Shown one piece after another: positions 6,629 through 15,812 of a stretch of 64,000 nucleotides of DNA (position 1 is its first letter; every line of letters begins with the position of its first letter). The DNA comes from JAKLIX01 sp964605655 (GTDB lineage Bacteria > Bacteroidota > Bacteroidia > Bacteroidales > CAIXZF01). The notes below the pieces were generated by a model. The model saw nothing but the letters and a program-made list of their open reading frames with translations, made no database searches and was not told where the DNA came from. Position numbers and translations under genes: made by a program. The stretch lies in contig CAZSDK010000018.1 of assembly GCA_964605655.1 (NCBI GenBank), positions 1 through 64,000 on the forward strand. The letters are read 5' to 3'.

Positions 6629-7965
6629 TGCCGCATAAAGGAATGCCGTCGTACCGGACGATCTGGAAGATAGCCTGGCCGATCATCCTGACGTTAATGG
6701 CCCAAAGTCTTATCAATGTGACGGATACGGCATTCCTGGGCCGCGTGGGTGAAGTGGAACTCGGGGCTTCTGCTATCGCAGGCTTGTTCTATATCTCCCT
6801 GTTTATGCTGGGCTTCGGCTTTGCCATAGGAGGCCAGATTCTTATTGCCCGCCGGCATGGTGAGAAAAACTACCGTGAGATAGGGAAGATCTTCGATCAC
6901 AGTCTGTTCTTCCTTCTGGCTCTGGCCGTGGTGATCTTTTTCCTCATCAAGCTGCTGGCCTCTCCCATGCTCCGGTCGATGATACAATCAGAAGCCGTGT
7001 ACCAGGCTACCCAGGAGTTCCTCCGGTACCGCATCTGGGGGGTGTTCTTTGCCTTTCCCAATGCCTTGTTCAGGGCCTATTACACCGGCATCTCCCGAAC
7101 CAAGTTCCTGAGTTTCAGTGCTGGACTCATGGCGGTGGTGAACATCATCTTCTGTTACTGGCTGATCTTCGGCAACTGGATCTTCCCCCGAATGGGCATT
7201 GCCGGAGCAGCCCTTGCTTCGGTCATTGCTGAAGCCAGCTCAGCCGTATTCTTCCTGTTGATCAGTCTCACCAGGACTAACTTACTGAAGTATCAGATCC
7301 TTCATTTTAAGAAACTGCATACCGGACTGCTCGTCAAAACACTGAACATTTCGGTATTCATTATGTTCCAGTACTTTGTCTCGCTGGGAGGTTGGTTTGT
7401 ATTCTTCATGATCATAGAAAAGATGGGAGAACATGCCCTAGCTATCTCCAATATTGTCCGTTCTGCCTATATGGTCCTCATGCTGCCGATCTGGGCTTTC
7501 AGTTCGGCAACCAGTACCCTGGTGAGCCAGGCGATAGGAGCCGGCCACAAAGAGCTGGTACTGAAGATCATCAAGAAAATAGCAGGGTTCAGCTTTGCAC
7601 TGATTTTTATCGTGGTGGCTTTGTCGGCTCTTTTTCCTCAGCTCATCCTCAGGGTTTACACCTCTGATCCCAACCTGATCGCTTCCACCATCCCGGCCTT
7701 GTATGTGGTCACGGGCGCTTTGCTGCTGTTTTCAGTGGTGCAGATCCTCTTCAGCGGCGTTTCTGGCACCGCCAACACCAACATGGCCATGCTGATCGAG
7801 GTCACCACCATCGGCGTTTACCTTCTTTATGTTTACCTGGTCTCCGTGAAGTTCCATCAGCCCATTGAAATCGTCTGGACCAGTGAATATGTTTACTTCC
7901 TGCTGCTGGGCTCCCTTTCTTACTTCTACCTGAAAACAGGAAGATGGAGAAAGAAGGAGGTATAA
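6628..7965 (+). CDS. MATE-family multidrug/Na+ efflux transporter
   Basis: The protein is about 445 residues with roughly twelve hydrophobic segments in two related halves, as in MATE antiporters. The first half starts IAWPIILTLMAQSLINVTDT and includes LGRVGEVELGASAIA. The second half begins about residue 240 with ISVFIMFQYFVSLGGWF. The start at 6628 overlaps the previous stop (TGATG), so translation is probably coupled to the aminotransferase/omega-amidase genes. MATE proteins export cationic or organic compounds using Na+ or H+ gradients. The substrate here cannot be told from sequence. Confidence 0.88.
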   Translation: MPHKGMPSYRTIWKIAWPIILTLMAQSLINVTDTAFLGRVGEVELGASAIAGLFYISLFMLGFGFAIGGQILIARRHGEKNYREIGKIFDHSLFFLLALAVVIFFLIKLLASPMLRSMIQSEAVYQATQEFLRYRIWGVFFAFPNALFRAYYTGISRTKFLSFSAGLMAVVNIIFCYWLIFGNWIFPRMGIAGAALASVIAEASSAVFFLLISLTRTNLLKYQILHFKKLHTGLLVKTLNISVFIMFQYFVSLGGWFVFFMIIEKMGEHALAISNIVRSAYMVLMLPIWAFSSATSTLVSQAIGAGHKELVLKIIKKIAGFSFALIFIVVALSALFPQLILRVYTSDPNLIASTIPALYVVTGALLLFSVVQILFSGVSGTANTNMAMLIEVTTIGVYLLYVYLVSVKFHQPIEIVWTSEYVYFLLLGSLSYFYLKTGRWRKKEV

Positions 7966-7972
7966 TTCGTCT

Positions 7973-7980
7973 TATCTTTG
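7973..7980 (+). promoter_or_regulatory. -7 box for the LPS glycosyltransferase operon
   Basis: TATCTTTG lies 17 bases before the ATG at 7998 and directly behind the MATE stop codon, which marks the start of a new transcription unit. Confidence 0.6.
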
Positions 7981-7997
7981 AATAAAAATCAATCAAC

Positions 7998-8753
7998 ATG
8001 CCGGCACTCTCCGTGGTCATCATCACCCTGAACGAGGAAAAGAACATAGGCCGGTGCCTCGACTCCGTGAAAGCGGTTGCCGACGAGATGGTTGTGGTGG
8101 ATTCTTTTTCCAGTGACCGTACGGAAGAAATTTGCAAAGAAAAGGGAGTCGTCTTCCACCAAAATAAATGGCCCGGATACGGAGCGCAAAAGAACCTCGG
8201 CCACAGCCTTGCCCGTCACGATTTCATTTTCTCCATCGATGCTGATGAAACCTTGTCGGAAGAACTGACCTCTTCTCTCCTCCACTGGAAAGAGTATCCC
8301 GGTCATGATGCCTATGCCATGAACCGAATGACGAACTATTGCGGCCATTGGATACGTCATTGCGGCTGGTACCCCGATACCAAGGTCCGTCTTTTTGATA
8401 AGCGGAAGGTCCGTTGGGACCTGGAGCTGGTTCATGAAGAGCTGATCATGGAACCGGGATCCACCACCGGCTTCCTAAGGGGTGACCTGCTTCATTATTC
8501 CTTTCATACCGTGGAGGACCACCTCAGACAGGTGGAAAAGTACTCGAGCCTGGTGGCCAAGCAGTTTTTCGAAAGAGGGAAAAAGGCCGGATGGATGAAA
8601 ATGATGCTCAGCGGTGTGGTGAGATTCCTCAGGGATTACTTTTTCCGTCTCGGGATACTGGATGGCAGGGCAGGATTCACGGTTTGCCGGTATTCTGCAA
8701 AAGCAGCCTATCTGAAGTATAAGAAACTCAGAGATTTGAACCGTCATGGCTGA
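7998..8753 (+). CDS. Glycosyltransferase family 2 (WaaE/KdtX-like, LPS core)
   Basis: The 251-residue protein is a GT-A fold transferase beginning LSVVIITLNEEKNIGRCLDS. It has the DxD-type motif SIDADE near residue 80 and the family feature WYPDTKVRLFDKRKVRW. These are typical of WaaE/KdtX-like enzymes that add a glucose or similar residue to the inner LPS core. It is cytosolic and membrane-associated. The next gene, a heptosyltransferase-like GT9, overlaps it by 8 bases, supporting a joint role in lipopolysaccharide or lipooligosaccharide core assembly. The donor sugar is unknown. Confidence 0.82.
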   Translation: MPALSVVIITLNEEKNIGRCLDSVKAVADEMVVVDSFSSDRTEEICKEKGVVFHQNKWPGYGAQKNLGHSLARHDFIFSIDADETLSEELTSSLLHWKEYPGHDAYAMNRMTNYCGHWIRHCGWYPDTKVRLFDKRKVRWDLELVHEELIMEPGSTTGFLRGDLLHYSFHTVEDHLRQVEKYSSLVAKQFFERGKKAGWMKMMLSGVVRFLRDYFFRLGILDGRAGFTVCRYSAKAAYLKYKKLRDLNRHG

Positions 8754-9789
8754 AACCATCCTCATCAGCCGCACCGACAGCATCGGGGACATGGTGCTTA
8801 CCCTTCCACTGGCAGGTCTGCTCAAAGAGAAGAAGCCAGGATGCAGGGTCCTGTTTCTGGGACGATCTTACACCCGGCCCGTGGCTGAAGCCTGTGAATA
8901 TGTGGACGCATTTTACGACTGGGATGAAGTATCCGGGAAAGGGATCCTTCACCAGTCAGAATTTCTGAGGCAGACCGGTGCCGACATCCTCATCCATGTC
9001 TTCCCGAGAAAAGAGATCGCCGTAGCTGCCATGAAAACAGGGATCCCGGTACGTATAGGAAGCACGGGAAGACTATGGCACTGGTGGACCTGCAATCGTT
9101 TGGTGGCTTTGTCGAGAAAAAACTCGGAATGGCACGAGGCCCAGCTGAACACTGTGTTGCTCAAACCCCTTGGTATAGAAGGGATGCTGACACTGAAAGA
9201 TCTCTATCCTTATGCTGCCCTGAACCGTATCCCGCCATTGGATGAACACTGGCGTTCCCTGGTCCGCCCCGACCGTATCAACCTGATCTTTCACCCCTTG
9301 TCGCTGGGCAGTGCCAGGGAGTGGGGGCTCGACCATTTCATTGCCCTGGCGGAGATGTTGCCTGGGGAGCGTTTTCAGGTCTTTGTGACGGGGACCCGGC
9401 AGGAAGGACTGGAAATACGGGGCAGCGGCATCTTCAGTTTCACCCATGTGTATGATCTCACCGGCAGGTTTTCCCTGTCAGAGCTGATTGCTTTCATCCA
9501 TCAATGTGACGGACTCGTGGCTGCCTCCACCGGTCCCCTGCACCTGGCCGGGGTCCTCGAAAAGTTTGCCCTGGGTCTTTACCCACCCATACGTCCCATG
9601 CATCCGGGCCGCTGGGCTCCCCTAGGCCCAGACAGTCAAGTTATTTCGCTCGGTATTCAATGCAACCGCTGCAGGCACAGCAAGGAATGTGAGTGTATGA
9701 GGAAGATCTCGCCCCGCCAGGTAGCCGACAAGATCCTGGAACATTATCAAACCTCAGCTGCCGGCCATGAGCCAGACCACCCAGACTAA
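8746..9789 (+). CDS. Glycosyltransferase family 9 (ADP-heptose:LPS heptosyltransferase-like)
   Basis: The 347-residue protein has the GT9 N-terminal motif ILISRTDSIGDMVLTLPLAG. Its C-terminal nucleotide-sugar pocket shows LVAASTGPLHLAGVL and a P-rich loop. A cysteine-containing stretch near the C-terminus (QCNRCRHSKECECM) is an oddity seen in some members. The predicted function is transfer of heptose, or another sugar from a nucleotide donor, to the LPS core. It overlaps both neighbours, so the three genes form one operon. Confidence 0.82.
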   Translation: MAETILISRTDSIGDMVLTLPLAGLLKEKKPGCRVLFLGRSYTRPVAEACEYVDAFYDWDEVSGKGILHQSEFLRQTGADILIHVFPRKEIAVAAMKTGIPVRIGSTGRLWHWWTCNRLVALSRKNSEWHEAQLNTVLLKPLGIEGMLTLKDLYPYAALNRIPPLDEHWRSLVRPDRINLIFHPLSLGSAREWGLDHFIALAEMLPGERFQVFVTGTRQEGLEIRGSGIFSFTHVYDLTGRFSLSELIAFIHQCDGLVAASTGPLHLAGVLEKFALGLYPPIRPMHPGRWAPLGPDSQVISLGIQCNRCRHSKECECMRKISPRQVADKILEHYQTSAAGHEPDHPD

Positions 9790-10714
9790 GGGCCCCGACG
9801 AATGGCTGGTGGTGGTGAACCCCAATGCCGGCCTCAAAAAGGCAGAAAGTGATTGGGATCACATCTCCAATCTTCTGAAAAAAAATAAGCTCCTCTTTAC
9901 CAGTGTCTTCACTGAAAGAAGGGGCCATGCCATTGAACTGACACAGGAAATGATCAGGAAAGGGTTCCGCAACATCCTTGTGGCAGGTGGTGACGGGACG
10001 CTGAACGAGGTGGTGAACGGCATCTTTCTCCAGCAAGAAGTGCCCTCCTCAGCATTCACCCTGGCCATGATCCCCATCGGTACGGGTAATGACTGGTGCC
10101 GCATGTACCAGATCCCTTTCGACTATGAGGAAGCCGTGGAGGTAGTATTGAAAGGCAAAACTTTTATACAGGATGTCGGAAAAGTGACCTTCCAGGGGGA
10201 ACATCAGCAGGAGGTGAGGTATTTGATCAATAACGCGGGAATGGGTTATGATGCCCTCGTGGCGAAGAAAACCAACTTAATGAAAGACAGGGGAAAGGGA
10301 GGCGCTTTCCTTTACATGTACAACCTGTTCACGGGCCTGTTGTTTTTCCAGTTTACCCATGCCAAAATCACTGTCGACGATAAAACATTCTACCACAGGG
10401 TTTTCAGTATGAACGTGGGGATATGCCAGTTCAACGGGGCCGGGATGAAACAGCTGCCGTTGGCCATCCCTGACGACGGACTCTTCGATATCACAGTCAT
10501 TCGAAGGATAGGACGAATAAAAGTGATCCGTAACGTAAAAAACCTATACGACGGGTCCTTCATCGAGCTACCCCAGGTTCTTACTTTCAAAGGGAAAAAC
10601 GTGGAGGTTGAGTCAGAACCTCCGTTCCTGCTAGAGGTCGACGGAGAATCACTGGGTTACTCTCCCTTGCATTTTGAGATCCTGCCCGGAGCGATCAGGG
10701 TGGTGGTGAAGTGA
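9767..10714 (+). CDS. Diacylglycerol/sphingolipid kinase family lipid kinase (YegS/DagK-like)
   Basis: The 315-residue protein has the lipid-kinase catalytic domain: VVNPNAG at the start, GGDGTLNEVVNG near residue 74 as the ATP loop, and IPIGTGNDWCRM. The C-terminal beta-domain carries DGLFDITVI. The family phosphorylates diacylglycerol or related lipids with ATP at the inner membrane. It overlaps the GT9 gene by 23 bases, and membrane-lipid recycling coupled to envelope glycan synthesis is plausible. The exact lipid is unknown. Confidence 0.85.
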   Translation: MSQTTQTKGPDEWLVVVNPNAGLKKAESDWDHISNLLKKNKLLFTSVFTERRGHAIELTQEMIRKGFRNILVAGGDGTLNEVVNGIFLQQEVPSSAFTLAMIPIGTGNDWCRMYQIPFDYEEAVEVVLKGKTFIQDVGKVTFQGEHQQEVRYLINNAGMGYDALVAKKTNLMKDRGKGGAFLYMYNLFTGLLFFQFTHAKITVDDKTFYHRVFSMNVGICQFNGAGMKQLPLAIPDDGLFDITVIRRIGRIKVIRNVKNLYDGSFIELPQVLTFKGKNVEVESEPPFLLEVDGESLGYSPLHFEILPGAIRVVVK

Positions 10715-10719
10715 GAAAA

Positions 10720-10727
10720 TACATTTG
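10720..10727 (+). promoter_or_regulatory. -7 box before the TPR-SpoIIE gene
   Basis: TACATTTG matches TAnnTTTG in the 65-base gap between the lipid kinase and the ATG at 10780. Confidence 0.5.
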
Positions 10728-10779
10728 TATTTCGGTAACGAATATCGTATTTTAGATGCCTTAATAATTCATCCCCTGC

Positions 10780-12951
10780 ATGATACAAAGACTCCTCTTT
10801 CCACGATGGATTGCCTTTTTCCTGATCATCTGCCTGTACCCTGCTGCCCCACTCCTTCCTCAGAACACGACCCAGAACACCATCGATACCCTGCTTGAAA
10901 AAGCACGGCTGTATAAAGCTGATGATACTACCAAAGTTGACATTTACAATGATATTACCTCCGAGTACTGCCGTATCGACCCTGTAAAAGGCATCGATTA
11001 CGGACTCAAGGGACTCAGCCTGGCAGAAAAGCTGAAGAGCAATAACCAGATTGCAGGGATGTGTCATGCGCTGGGGTCCTGCTATTTTGCCCAGTCGGAT
11101 TATACAGAAGCCCTCAACTATTATTTCAGGGCGGTAGCCATTAACGAAAAGACGGGTAATAAAAACAACCTCGCTAAAAACTACTCCAATATAGGATTGG
11201 TTTATCAGAACCAGTCCGATTACCCATTAGCCCTGGAATATTATTTCAAGGCCTTGAGAATCAACGAAGAACTCGGCAATGAAAAGGGAAAAGCCAATAA
11301 GTTGAACAACATTGGCCTGGTGTACCAGAAACAGAAGGACTATCAGAAGGCGCTGGAGTATTTCAACGGTGCACTGGAGATCAACAACCGGCTGAACAAC
11401 GATCCGGGCCGGGCGCTGAATATCGGGAATATCGGGAACATCTACTGCATGATGAAGGAATATTCCAAATCTTTGGATTGTCATACCAAGGCGATGATAA
11501 TAGACGAGGCTCTCGGTGATAAGAGGGGGCTGGCCGCCGATCTGGGAAACATAGGAGACGTGCTCACGCTCATGGGAGACTACGAACAGGCCGAGCGTTA
11601 CCAGAAACAGGCACTCGTTATCAGGCAAGAGATCAACAATCAGAGGGGCATGATGTATTCATTCGGGGGACTGGCTGACATCTATTTTAAACAGGCCACC
11701 GATACTTCCAGCCATGAAGGGATCAGGAAAATCAATCTGAGCCCGGGCCAAAAAAATGATTTGCTGAACAAGGCCATCGAATTTGCCGGAATAGCCGTGA
11801 CCATTGGCAATAACATCCATTCAAAACTGGAAACCAGCGATTGGTATTCCATTCTCGCCAAATCATACAGGGAATTGGGTAACTGGAAGATGTCACTGAT
11901 GTATTCCGATTCATTTCACACGGTGAAAGACACCATCTTCAGCGAACAAACGAGGATCAAGATGGCCAACCTGGACCATCAGCGTTACCGGGAGGTGAAG
12001 GAAAAGGAGATTGAAGTGCTCAAGGTCAAAGACAAGCACAAGAAGATAGCCATTTTTGCCATCAGCGGGGGCTTCCTTTCTCTGTTGCTCATCTCCTTGC
12101 TGATCTATCGAAACCTGATCCATAAAAAGCGCACCAACCGCATACTGGAACATCAGAACCTGCTGATCGTCAGTCAGAAAGACCAGTTGGAATCGAACAA
12201 TGAACTGATGCAGCACGAAATCAGGCTGGCTGCAGAATATGTGCAGTCGCTGCTACCTCACCGGTTGAGCCAGGGACCTGTCATCACCGATTATCTGTTT
12301 TACCCCTCCAGCGTGCTTGGAGGAGATTCCTTCGGTTACCACTGGATTGACAAAGACCACTTTGCCATGTACATCCTGGATGTTTGCGGACATGGGATCG
12401 GCGCCGCCCTTCATTCCATATCGGCACTGAACATGATACGGTCGGGACAAAACCTCAAGGTGGACCCGAGGAATCCGTCGGCCGTGGCCAATGCCCTTAA
12501 CAGTGCCTTCCGTATGGAGGACCACGGGGACCTTTTCTTCTCCCTGTGGTACGGGGTGATCTCTTTCAGAAACGGTGAGCCTGACCAGACCCGCCTGTCG
12601 TTGTCGTATGTATGTGCAGGCCATCCGAGCCCGGTTCTTATCTCACCGGATGGCTCCATAAAGGAACTGGGCCCTGCGTCGCTGACCATCGGCTGTGTTC
12701 CTGCTTATGAATACCATGATAGTGAGCTCCTCCTTGACCAGGGTTCATTTCTTTTCCTTTTCTCTGATGGTGCCTATGAGATTGCCAGGGAGGAGGACCG
12801 GATGATGAGTCTCGAGGAATTCTACCAGCTGGTGACCGACATCAGGAACAAGCAGGAATTTGGGATTCACCAGGTCTTCGAAGAGGTTCAGAACATCAAC
12901 ACTCAGACTGTATTTGCTGATGATGTATCCCTGGTAGGAATAAAAGTGTGA
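10780..12951 (+). CDS. TPR sensor with SpoIIE/PP2C-type phosphatase domain
   Basis: The 723-residue protein has an N-terminal signal or anchor (about residues 5-25). At least six TPR units follow (about 30-400, repeated pattern NIGLVYQxQxDYxxALEYYxKAL). One transmembrane helix (about 425-445, IAIFAISGGFLSLLLISLLI) leads to a short coiled coil and a C-terminal PPM/SpoIIE phosphatase domain (about 490-723) with metal-binding motifs LGGDSFGY, DVCGHGIGAAL and LFLFSDGAYE. The TPRs should lie in the periplasm and the phosphatase in the cytoplasm. Such proteins typically dephosphorylate an anti-sigma-factor antagonist in partner-switching regulation. A GHKL ATPase at 56836 is a distant possible partner; that link is speculation. 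Confidence 0.88.
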   Translation: MIQRLLFPRWIAFFLIICLYPAAPLLPQNTTQNTIDTLLEKARLYKADDTTKVDIYNDITSEYCRIDPVKGIDYGLKGLSLAEKLKSNNQIAGMCHALGSCYFAQSDYTEALNYYFRAVAINEKTGNKNNLAKNYSNIGLVYQNQSDYPLALEYYFKALRINEELGNEKGKANKLNNIGLVYQKQKDYQKALEYFNGALEINNRLNNDPGRALNIGNIGNIYCMMKEYSKSLDCHTKAMIIDEALGDKRGLAADLGNIGDVLTLMGDYEQAERYQKQALVIRQEINNQRGMMYSFGGLADIYFKQATDTSSHEGIRKINLSPGQKNDLLNKAIEFAGIAVTIGNNIHSKLETSDWYSILAKSYRELGNWKMSLMYSDSFHTVKDTIFSEQTRIKMANLDHQRYREVKEKEIEVLKVKDKHKKIAIFAISGGFLSLLLISLLIYRNLIHKKRTNRILEHQNLLIVSQKDQLESNNELMQHEIRLAAEYVQSLLPHRLSQGPVITDYLFYPSSVLGGDSFGYHWIDKDHFAMYILDVCGHGIGAALHSISALNMIRSGQNLKVDPRNPSAVANALNSAFRMEDHGDLFFSLWYGVISFRNGEPDQTRLSLSYVCAGHPSPVLISPDGSIKELGPASLTIGCVPAYEYHDSELLLDQGSFLFLFSDGAYEIAREEDRMMSLEEFYQLVTDIRNKQEFGIHQVFEEVQNINTQTVFADDVSLVGIKV

Positions 12952-12956
12952 TCTTC

Positions 12957-12980
12957 GCGGTTTCCTTTACCGTAAACCGC
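12957..12980. promoter_or_regulatory. Hairpin between the SpoIIE and GATE-domain genes
   Basis: GCGGTTT and AAACCGC form a 7-bp stem around a 10-base loop, 5 bases after the SpoIIE stop and just before the ATG at 12985. It has no T-run, so it is not a typical terminator. It may affect mRNA stability or translation of the next gene. Confidence 0.4.
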
Positions 12981-12984
12981 TCTC

Positions 12985-13926
12985 ATGAAGCATCCTGGTG
13001 AAAGATTGAAAAAATTACTCAGGGCGACCCTGCCAAAAGCACTCAGGACCGCCTGGTGGCTGATCAGCATCATGGTACCGGTATCACTGGCAGTGACCCT
13101 GCTGGGATACACTCAGGTCCTTCAGACGATATCGGGCTGGCTTAATCCGTTTTTTCATTTCATGGGACTGAGCGGTCAGTCGGCCCTGGTATTCCTTACC
13201 GGCATCTTCCTGAACATATATTCCGCCATAGCCGTCATGACCAGCCTTCCTCTCACGATGAGGGAAGTGACGATCCTAGCCCTGATGTGCCTGATCTCCC
13301 ATAACCTCATTGTAGAGATCATCATCCTGAAAAAGACCGGGTCTTCAGCCACAGAGATGACCCTGCTGAGATTGTTTTTCAGTGTGATCGGTGCCATAGG
13401 GCTCAACCTCCTGCTTCCTGCCGACAACAGGCTGGTCTCCAATATTGCCGAGGCAATTCCAGGGGAGACTCAGTTCCTGCCCCTGATGAAGACCTGGTTC
13501 ATCAGCACTTTTTACTTATGCCTTAAAGTGGTGGTACTGGTTTCGGCCTTGATGGTCCTTCAACGCATCCTGGAAGAGTTCGGGATCATGGAGGTGATGG
13601 CAAAGATGCTAGCTCCCTTTCTGCGACTGATGGGGCTCCCGGCCAGGGGATCCTTCCTGTGGATCGTCGCCAACGTGGTGGGATTGGGTTTTGGATCAGC
13701 CCTCATGATGGATTATCTGGAACGCCAGCGCATCACCCTCAAAGAAAATGACCTGGTCAACCATCATATTGCCATTTGCCATTCTTTGCTCGAAGACACC
13801 CTGTTGTTTGTCGCTATCGGGGTCTCTGCCTTCTGGATCACGGTACCCCGGCTGGTACTGGCCATTATCAGCGTGTGGGGATACCGGCTGATCGTTAAGA
13901 CCTACCGACTGATACGTAACGGTTGA
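12985..13926 (+). CDS. Nucleoside-recognition (GATE) domain membrane protein
   Basis: The 313-residue integral membrane protein carries two halves of the nucleoside-recognition/GATE fold. The motifs LTGIFLNIYSAIAVM in half one and IVANVVGLGFGSALMMDYLE in half two are the conserved helix-break regions. A gap of only 33 bases behind the SpoIIE gene suggests co-transcription. The family includes SpmA/SpmB-type proteins and relatives of nucleoside transporters. The transported or sensed molecule is not known here. Confidence 0.75.
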   Translation: MKHPGERLKKLLRATLPKALRTAWWLISIMVPVSLAVTLLGYTQVLQTISGWLNPFFHFMGLSGQSALVFLTGIFLNIYSAIAVMTSLPLTMREVTILALMCLISHNLIVEIIILKKTGSSATEMTLLRLFFSVIGAIGLNLLLPADNRLVSNIAEAIPGETQFLPLMKTWFISTFYLCLKVVVLVSALMVLQRILEEFGIMEVMAKMLAPFLRLMGLPARGSFLWIVANVVGLGFGSALMMDYLERQRITLKENDLVNHHIAICHSLLEDTLLFVAIGVSAFWITVPRLVLAIISVWGYRLIVKTYRLIRNG

Positions 13927-14035
13927 CATCTTTGAATTAAAAAAACTTCTTTTAGGATTTGGCAATGAGCATTTTACCATCAGTGGTAATCATAATGTTC
14001 AGTATTTCTGATAACTAAGGGACAACCCATTTGAC

Positions 14036-14043
14036 TATCTTTG
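14036..14043 (+). promoter_or_regulatory. -7 box before the exported protein gene
   Basis: TATCTTTG lies 78 bases upstream of the ATG at 14122, behind a small inverted repeat (TTACCA/TGGTAA, 13974-13989). Confidence 0.55.
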
Positions 14044-14121
14044 CGTCTGAATTTCGCCCGGTCCTCTGCCGGGTAGATCAATCCAAAAACCTTAAACTAT
14101 TTATAACCAATCATTTCAGCT

Positions 14122-14844
14122 ATGAAACAAACGATCGTTTTTCTTTTTGTGAGTCTTTTCACCATCACCATGCTTTCAGCCCAGATAAAGAAAGCAGCCA
14201 TTATCTCAGTCTTCGGAAGCCGCAATCTTTCCGACAACCCAATGGAGACAAAAATATATGAGGCTTTGATGAAAGATACTTCTTTCAACCTGGACCCCAT
14301 TGTCGATAAGTTTGATAACCTGATCCGCGAACAATTCGTCCCTCAGTTCCCTTTCCCTTTCGTACCAAAGGAGACCGTAGTCGGACATCCTGAATATGTT
14401 TCGCTGATTAAATTCACCAAGTGGGCAACAGAAAGCTGGTACACCACGTCTGCCAAAGGGTATATCCCTATCGCCGCCTATGGGATTGCTGATGATGAAG
14501 AAGCCATCAAGAAATCGTTTTCCTATCTTCCTCCAGACGTTGATGCCGTGATGATCGCTTACATCGATTTTTCGTTATTTGATGAAGTGGGCATCGGAGG
14601 CTTCAACAAGAAAAAGATCAAGGCCTATGTTAACCTGAAAATGTTTGATAAGGATGCCAACCGCATCTTTAAACTGAAAGAGAATGCCAATTCTGACACC
14701 GGGCTGGCTGCATACGGTGGCTTTGTTCTCGAAACGGACAAGATCATGCCTATGATCGAAAGTGCTTCCAACAACTTGTTTGAAGACATGAAGGAAAAGC
14801 TGCCGAAATCACTCAACAAAATGGCTAAAAAACTGGCAAAATAG
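14122..14844 (+). CDS. Exported protein of unknown function
   Basis: I do not recognise the family. The 240-residue product has a signal peptide (MKQTIVFLFVSLFTITMLSA) and a mature part with no cysteines and no transmembrane segment. It starts KKAAIISVFGSRNLSD, which looks like a beta-strand/loop of an alpha-beta domain. It ends in a basic helical tail (MAKKLAK). It is likely periplasmic. It sits alone between the GATE-domain gene and PPK2, each with its own promoter box, so the context gives little help. Confidence 0.7.
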   Translation: MKQTIVFLFVSLFTITMLSAQIKKAAIISVFGSRNLSDNPMETKIYEALMKDTSFNLDPIVDKFDNLIREQFVPQFPFPFVPKETVVGHPEYVSLIKFTKWATESWYTTSAKGYIPIAAYGIADDEEAIKKSFSYLPPDVDAVMIAYIDFSLFDEVGIGGFNKKKIKAYVNLKMFDKDANRIFKLKENANSDTGLAAYGGFVLETDKIMPMIESASNNLFEDMKEKLPKSLNKMAKKLAK

Positions 14845-14880
14845 GGTTTATTCCTACTGGATTTTAACTGTGAGATTTTT

Positions 14881-14888
14881 TACTTTTG
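14881..14888 (+). promoter_or_regulatory. -7 box for PPK2
   Basis: TACTTTTG matches TAnnTTTG, 24 bases before the ATG at 14913. Confidence 0.55.
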
Positions 14889-14912
14889 AAACTTCATTCA
14901 TAACAATTTAGC

Positions 14913-15776
14913 ATGAAGACTGCAGAATTTTGTCATGACGGGAAGAAAAAGCTGAAGCTTTCACAGGTTAAGACCGGTTTCGAGCGAAAAGACCTGAGCA
15001 AGGCGAAGATCACCCGTTTGTTGGAAGAGAATGTCGACACCCTGGCTGAGTTGCAGAGCATGTTATACGCCCAGGCCAGGTATGGGGTGCTGATCATTTT
15101 CCAGGCCATGGACACGGCCGGTAAGGACGGTGCTATCAAACACGTGATGTCAGGCCTCAACCCGCAGGGCACCCAGGTGTACAGCTTTAAACAACCTTCC
15201 GCCGAGGAATTGCGGCACGACTATATGTGGAGGGCCACGTCAAAGGTGCCCGAACGGGGGCATTTCGGCATCTTCAACAGGTCTTATTACGAGGAAGTGC
15301 TGGTGGTCAGGGTTCATGACCTGGTCAAATTACAGAACATCCCAGGGGAACTCGTCAACGGGGATATCTGGAAACAACGATACGGCCAGATCCGGGACTT
15401 TGAAGACTATCTGTCAGGGAACGGAATCATCACCCTTAAATTCTTCCTCCACATTTCAAAAGAAGAGCAAAAGAAAAGGCTGCTGGAGAGGGTCGATAAC
15501 AAGAGCAAGAACTGGAAATTTTCGGAAGGGGACATTGAAGAGCGAAAGTACTGGAACAAGTATATGAAATGTTACGAAGAGATGCTTAATGCAACCAGCA
15601 GCTCCCAAAGCCCCTGGTATATTATCCCGGCCGATAAAAAATGGGGTGCCCGGCTTCTGATCTCCGAGATCCTCATCCAGAAACTAAAAACCCTCGAATT
15701 GGCCTACCCAATCCAGACTGAAGAACGGCTGAAAGTTCTGAAAGCCTGTAAAGAGAAACTGTTGAAAGAGTCATAA
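14913..15776 (+). CDS. ppk2: Polyphosphate kinase 2, class III-like
   Basis: The 287-residue protein has the single PPK2 domain with Walker A MDTAGKDG (residues 66-73), followed by MSGLNPQG. The Walker B/lid region GIFNRSYYEEVLVVRVH is near residue 120. Length and the GIFNRS-YE-VLVVRVH signature fit class III enzymes, which use polyphosphate to phosphorylate AMP and ADP. It is cytosolic. It has its own promoter box, and the T9SS gene behind it begins after 36 bases. The class assignment is by motif memory only. Confidence 0.87.
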   Translation: MKTAEFCHDGKKKLKLSQVKTGFERKDLSKAKITRLLEENVDTLAELQSMLYAQARYGVLIIFQAMDTAGKDGAIKHVMSGLNPQGTQVYSFKQPSAEELRHDYMWRATSKVPERGHFGIFNRSYYEEVLVVRVHDLVKLQNIPGELVNGDIWKQRYGQIRDFEDYLSGNGIITLKFFLHISKEEQKKRLLERVDNKSKNWKFSEGDIEERKYWNKYMKCYEEMLNATSSSQSPWYIIPADKKWGARLLISEILIQKLKTLELAYPIQTEERLKVLKACKEKLLKES

Positions 15777-15812
15777 ATCAATCCTTTGATCCCTATCCAA
15801 AACCCAAACACC

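Noticed and set aside
13974..13989. TTACCA/TGGTAA hairpin as terminator of the GATE-domain gene
   Set aside because: The stem is only six pairs and has no T-run behind it.
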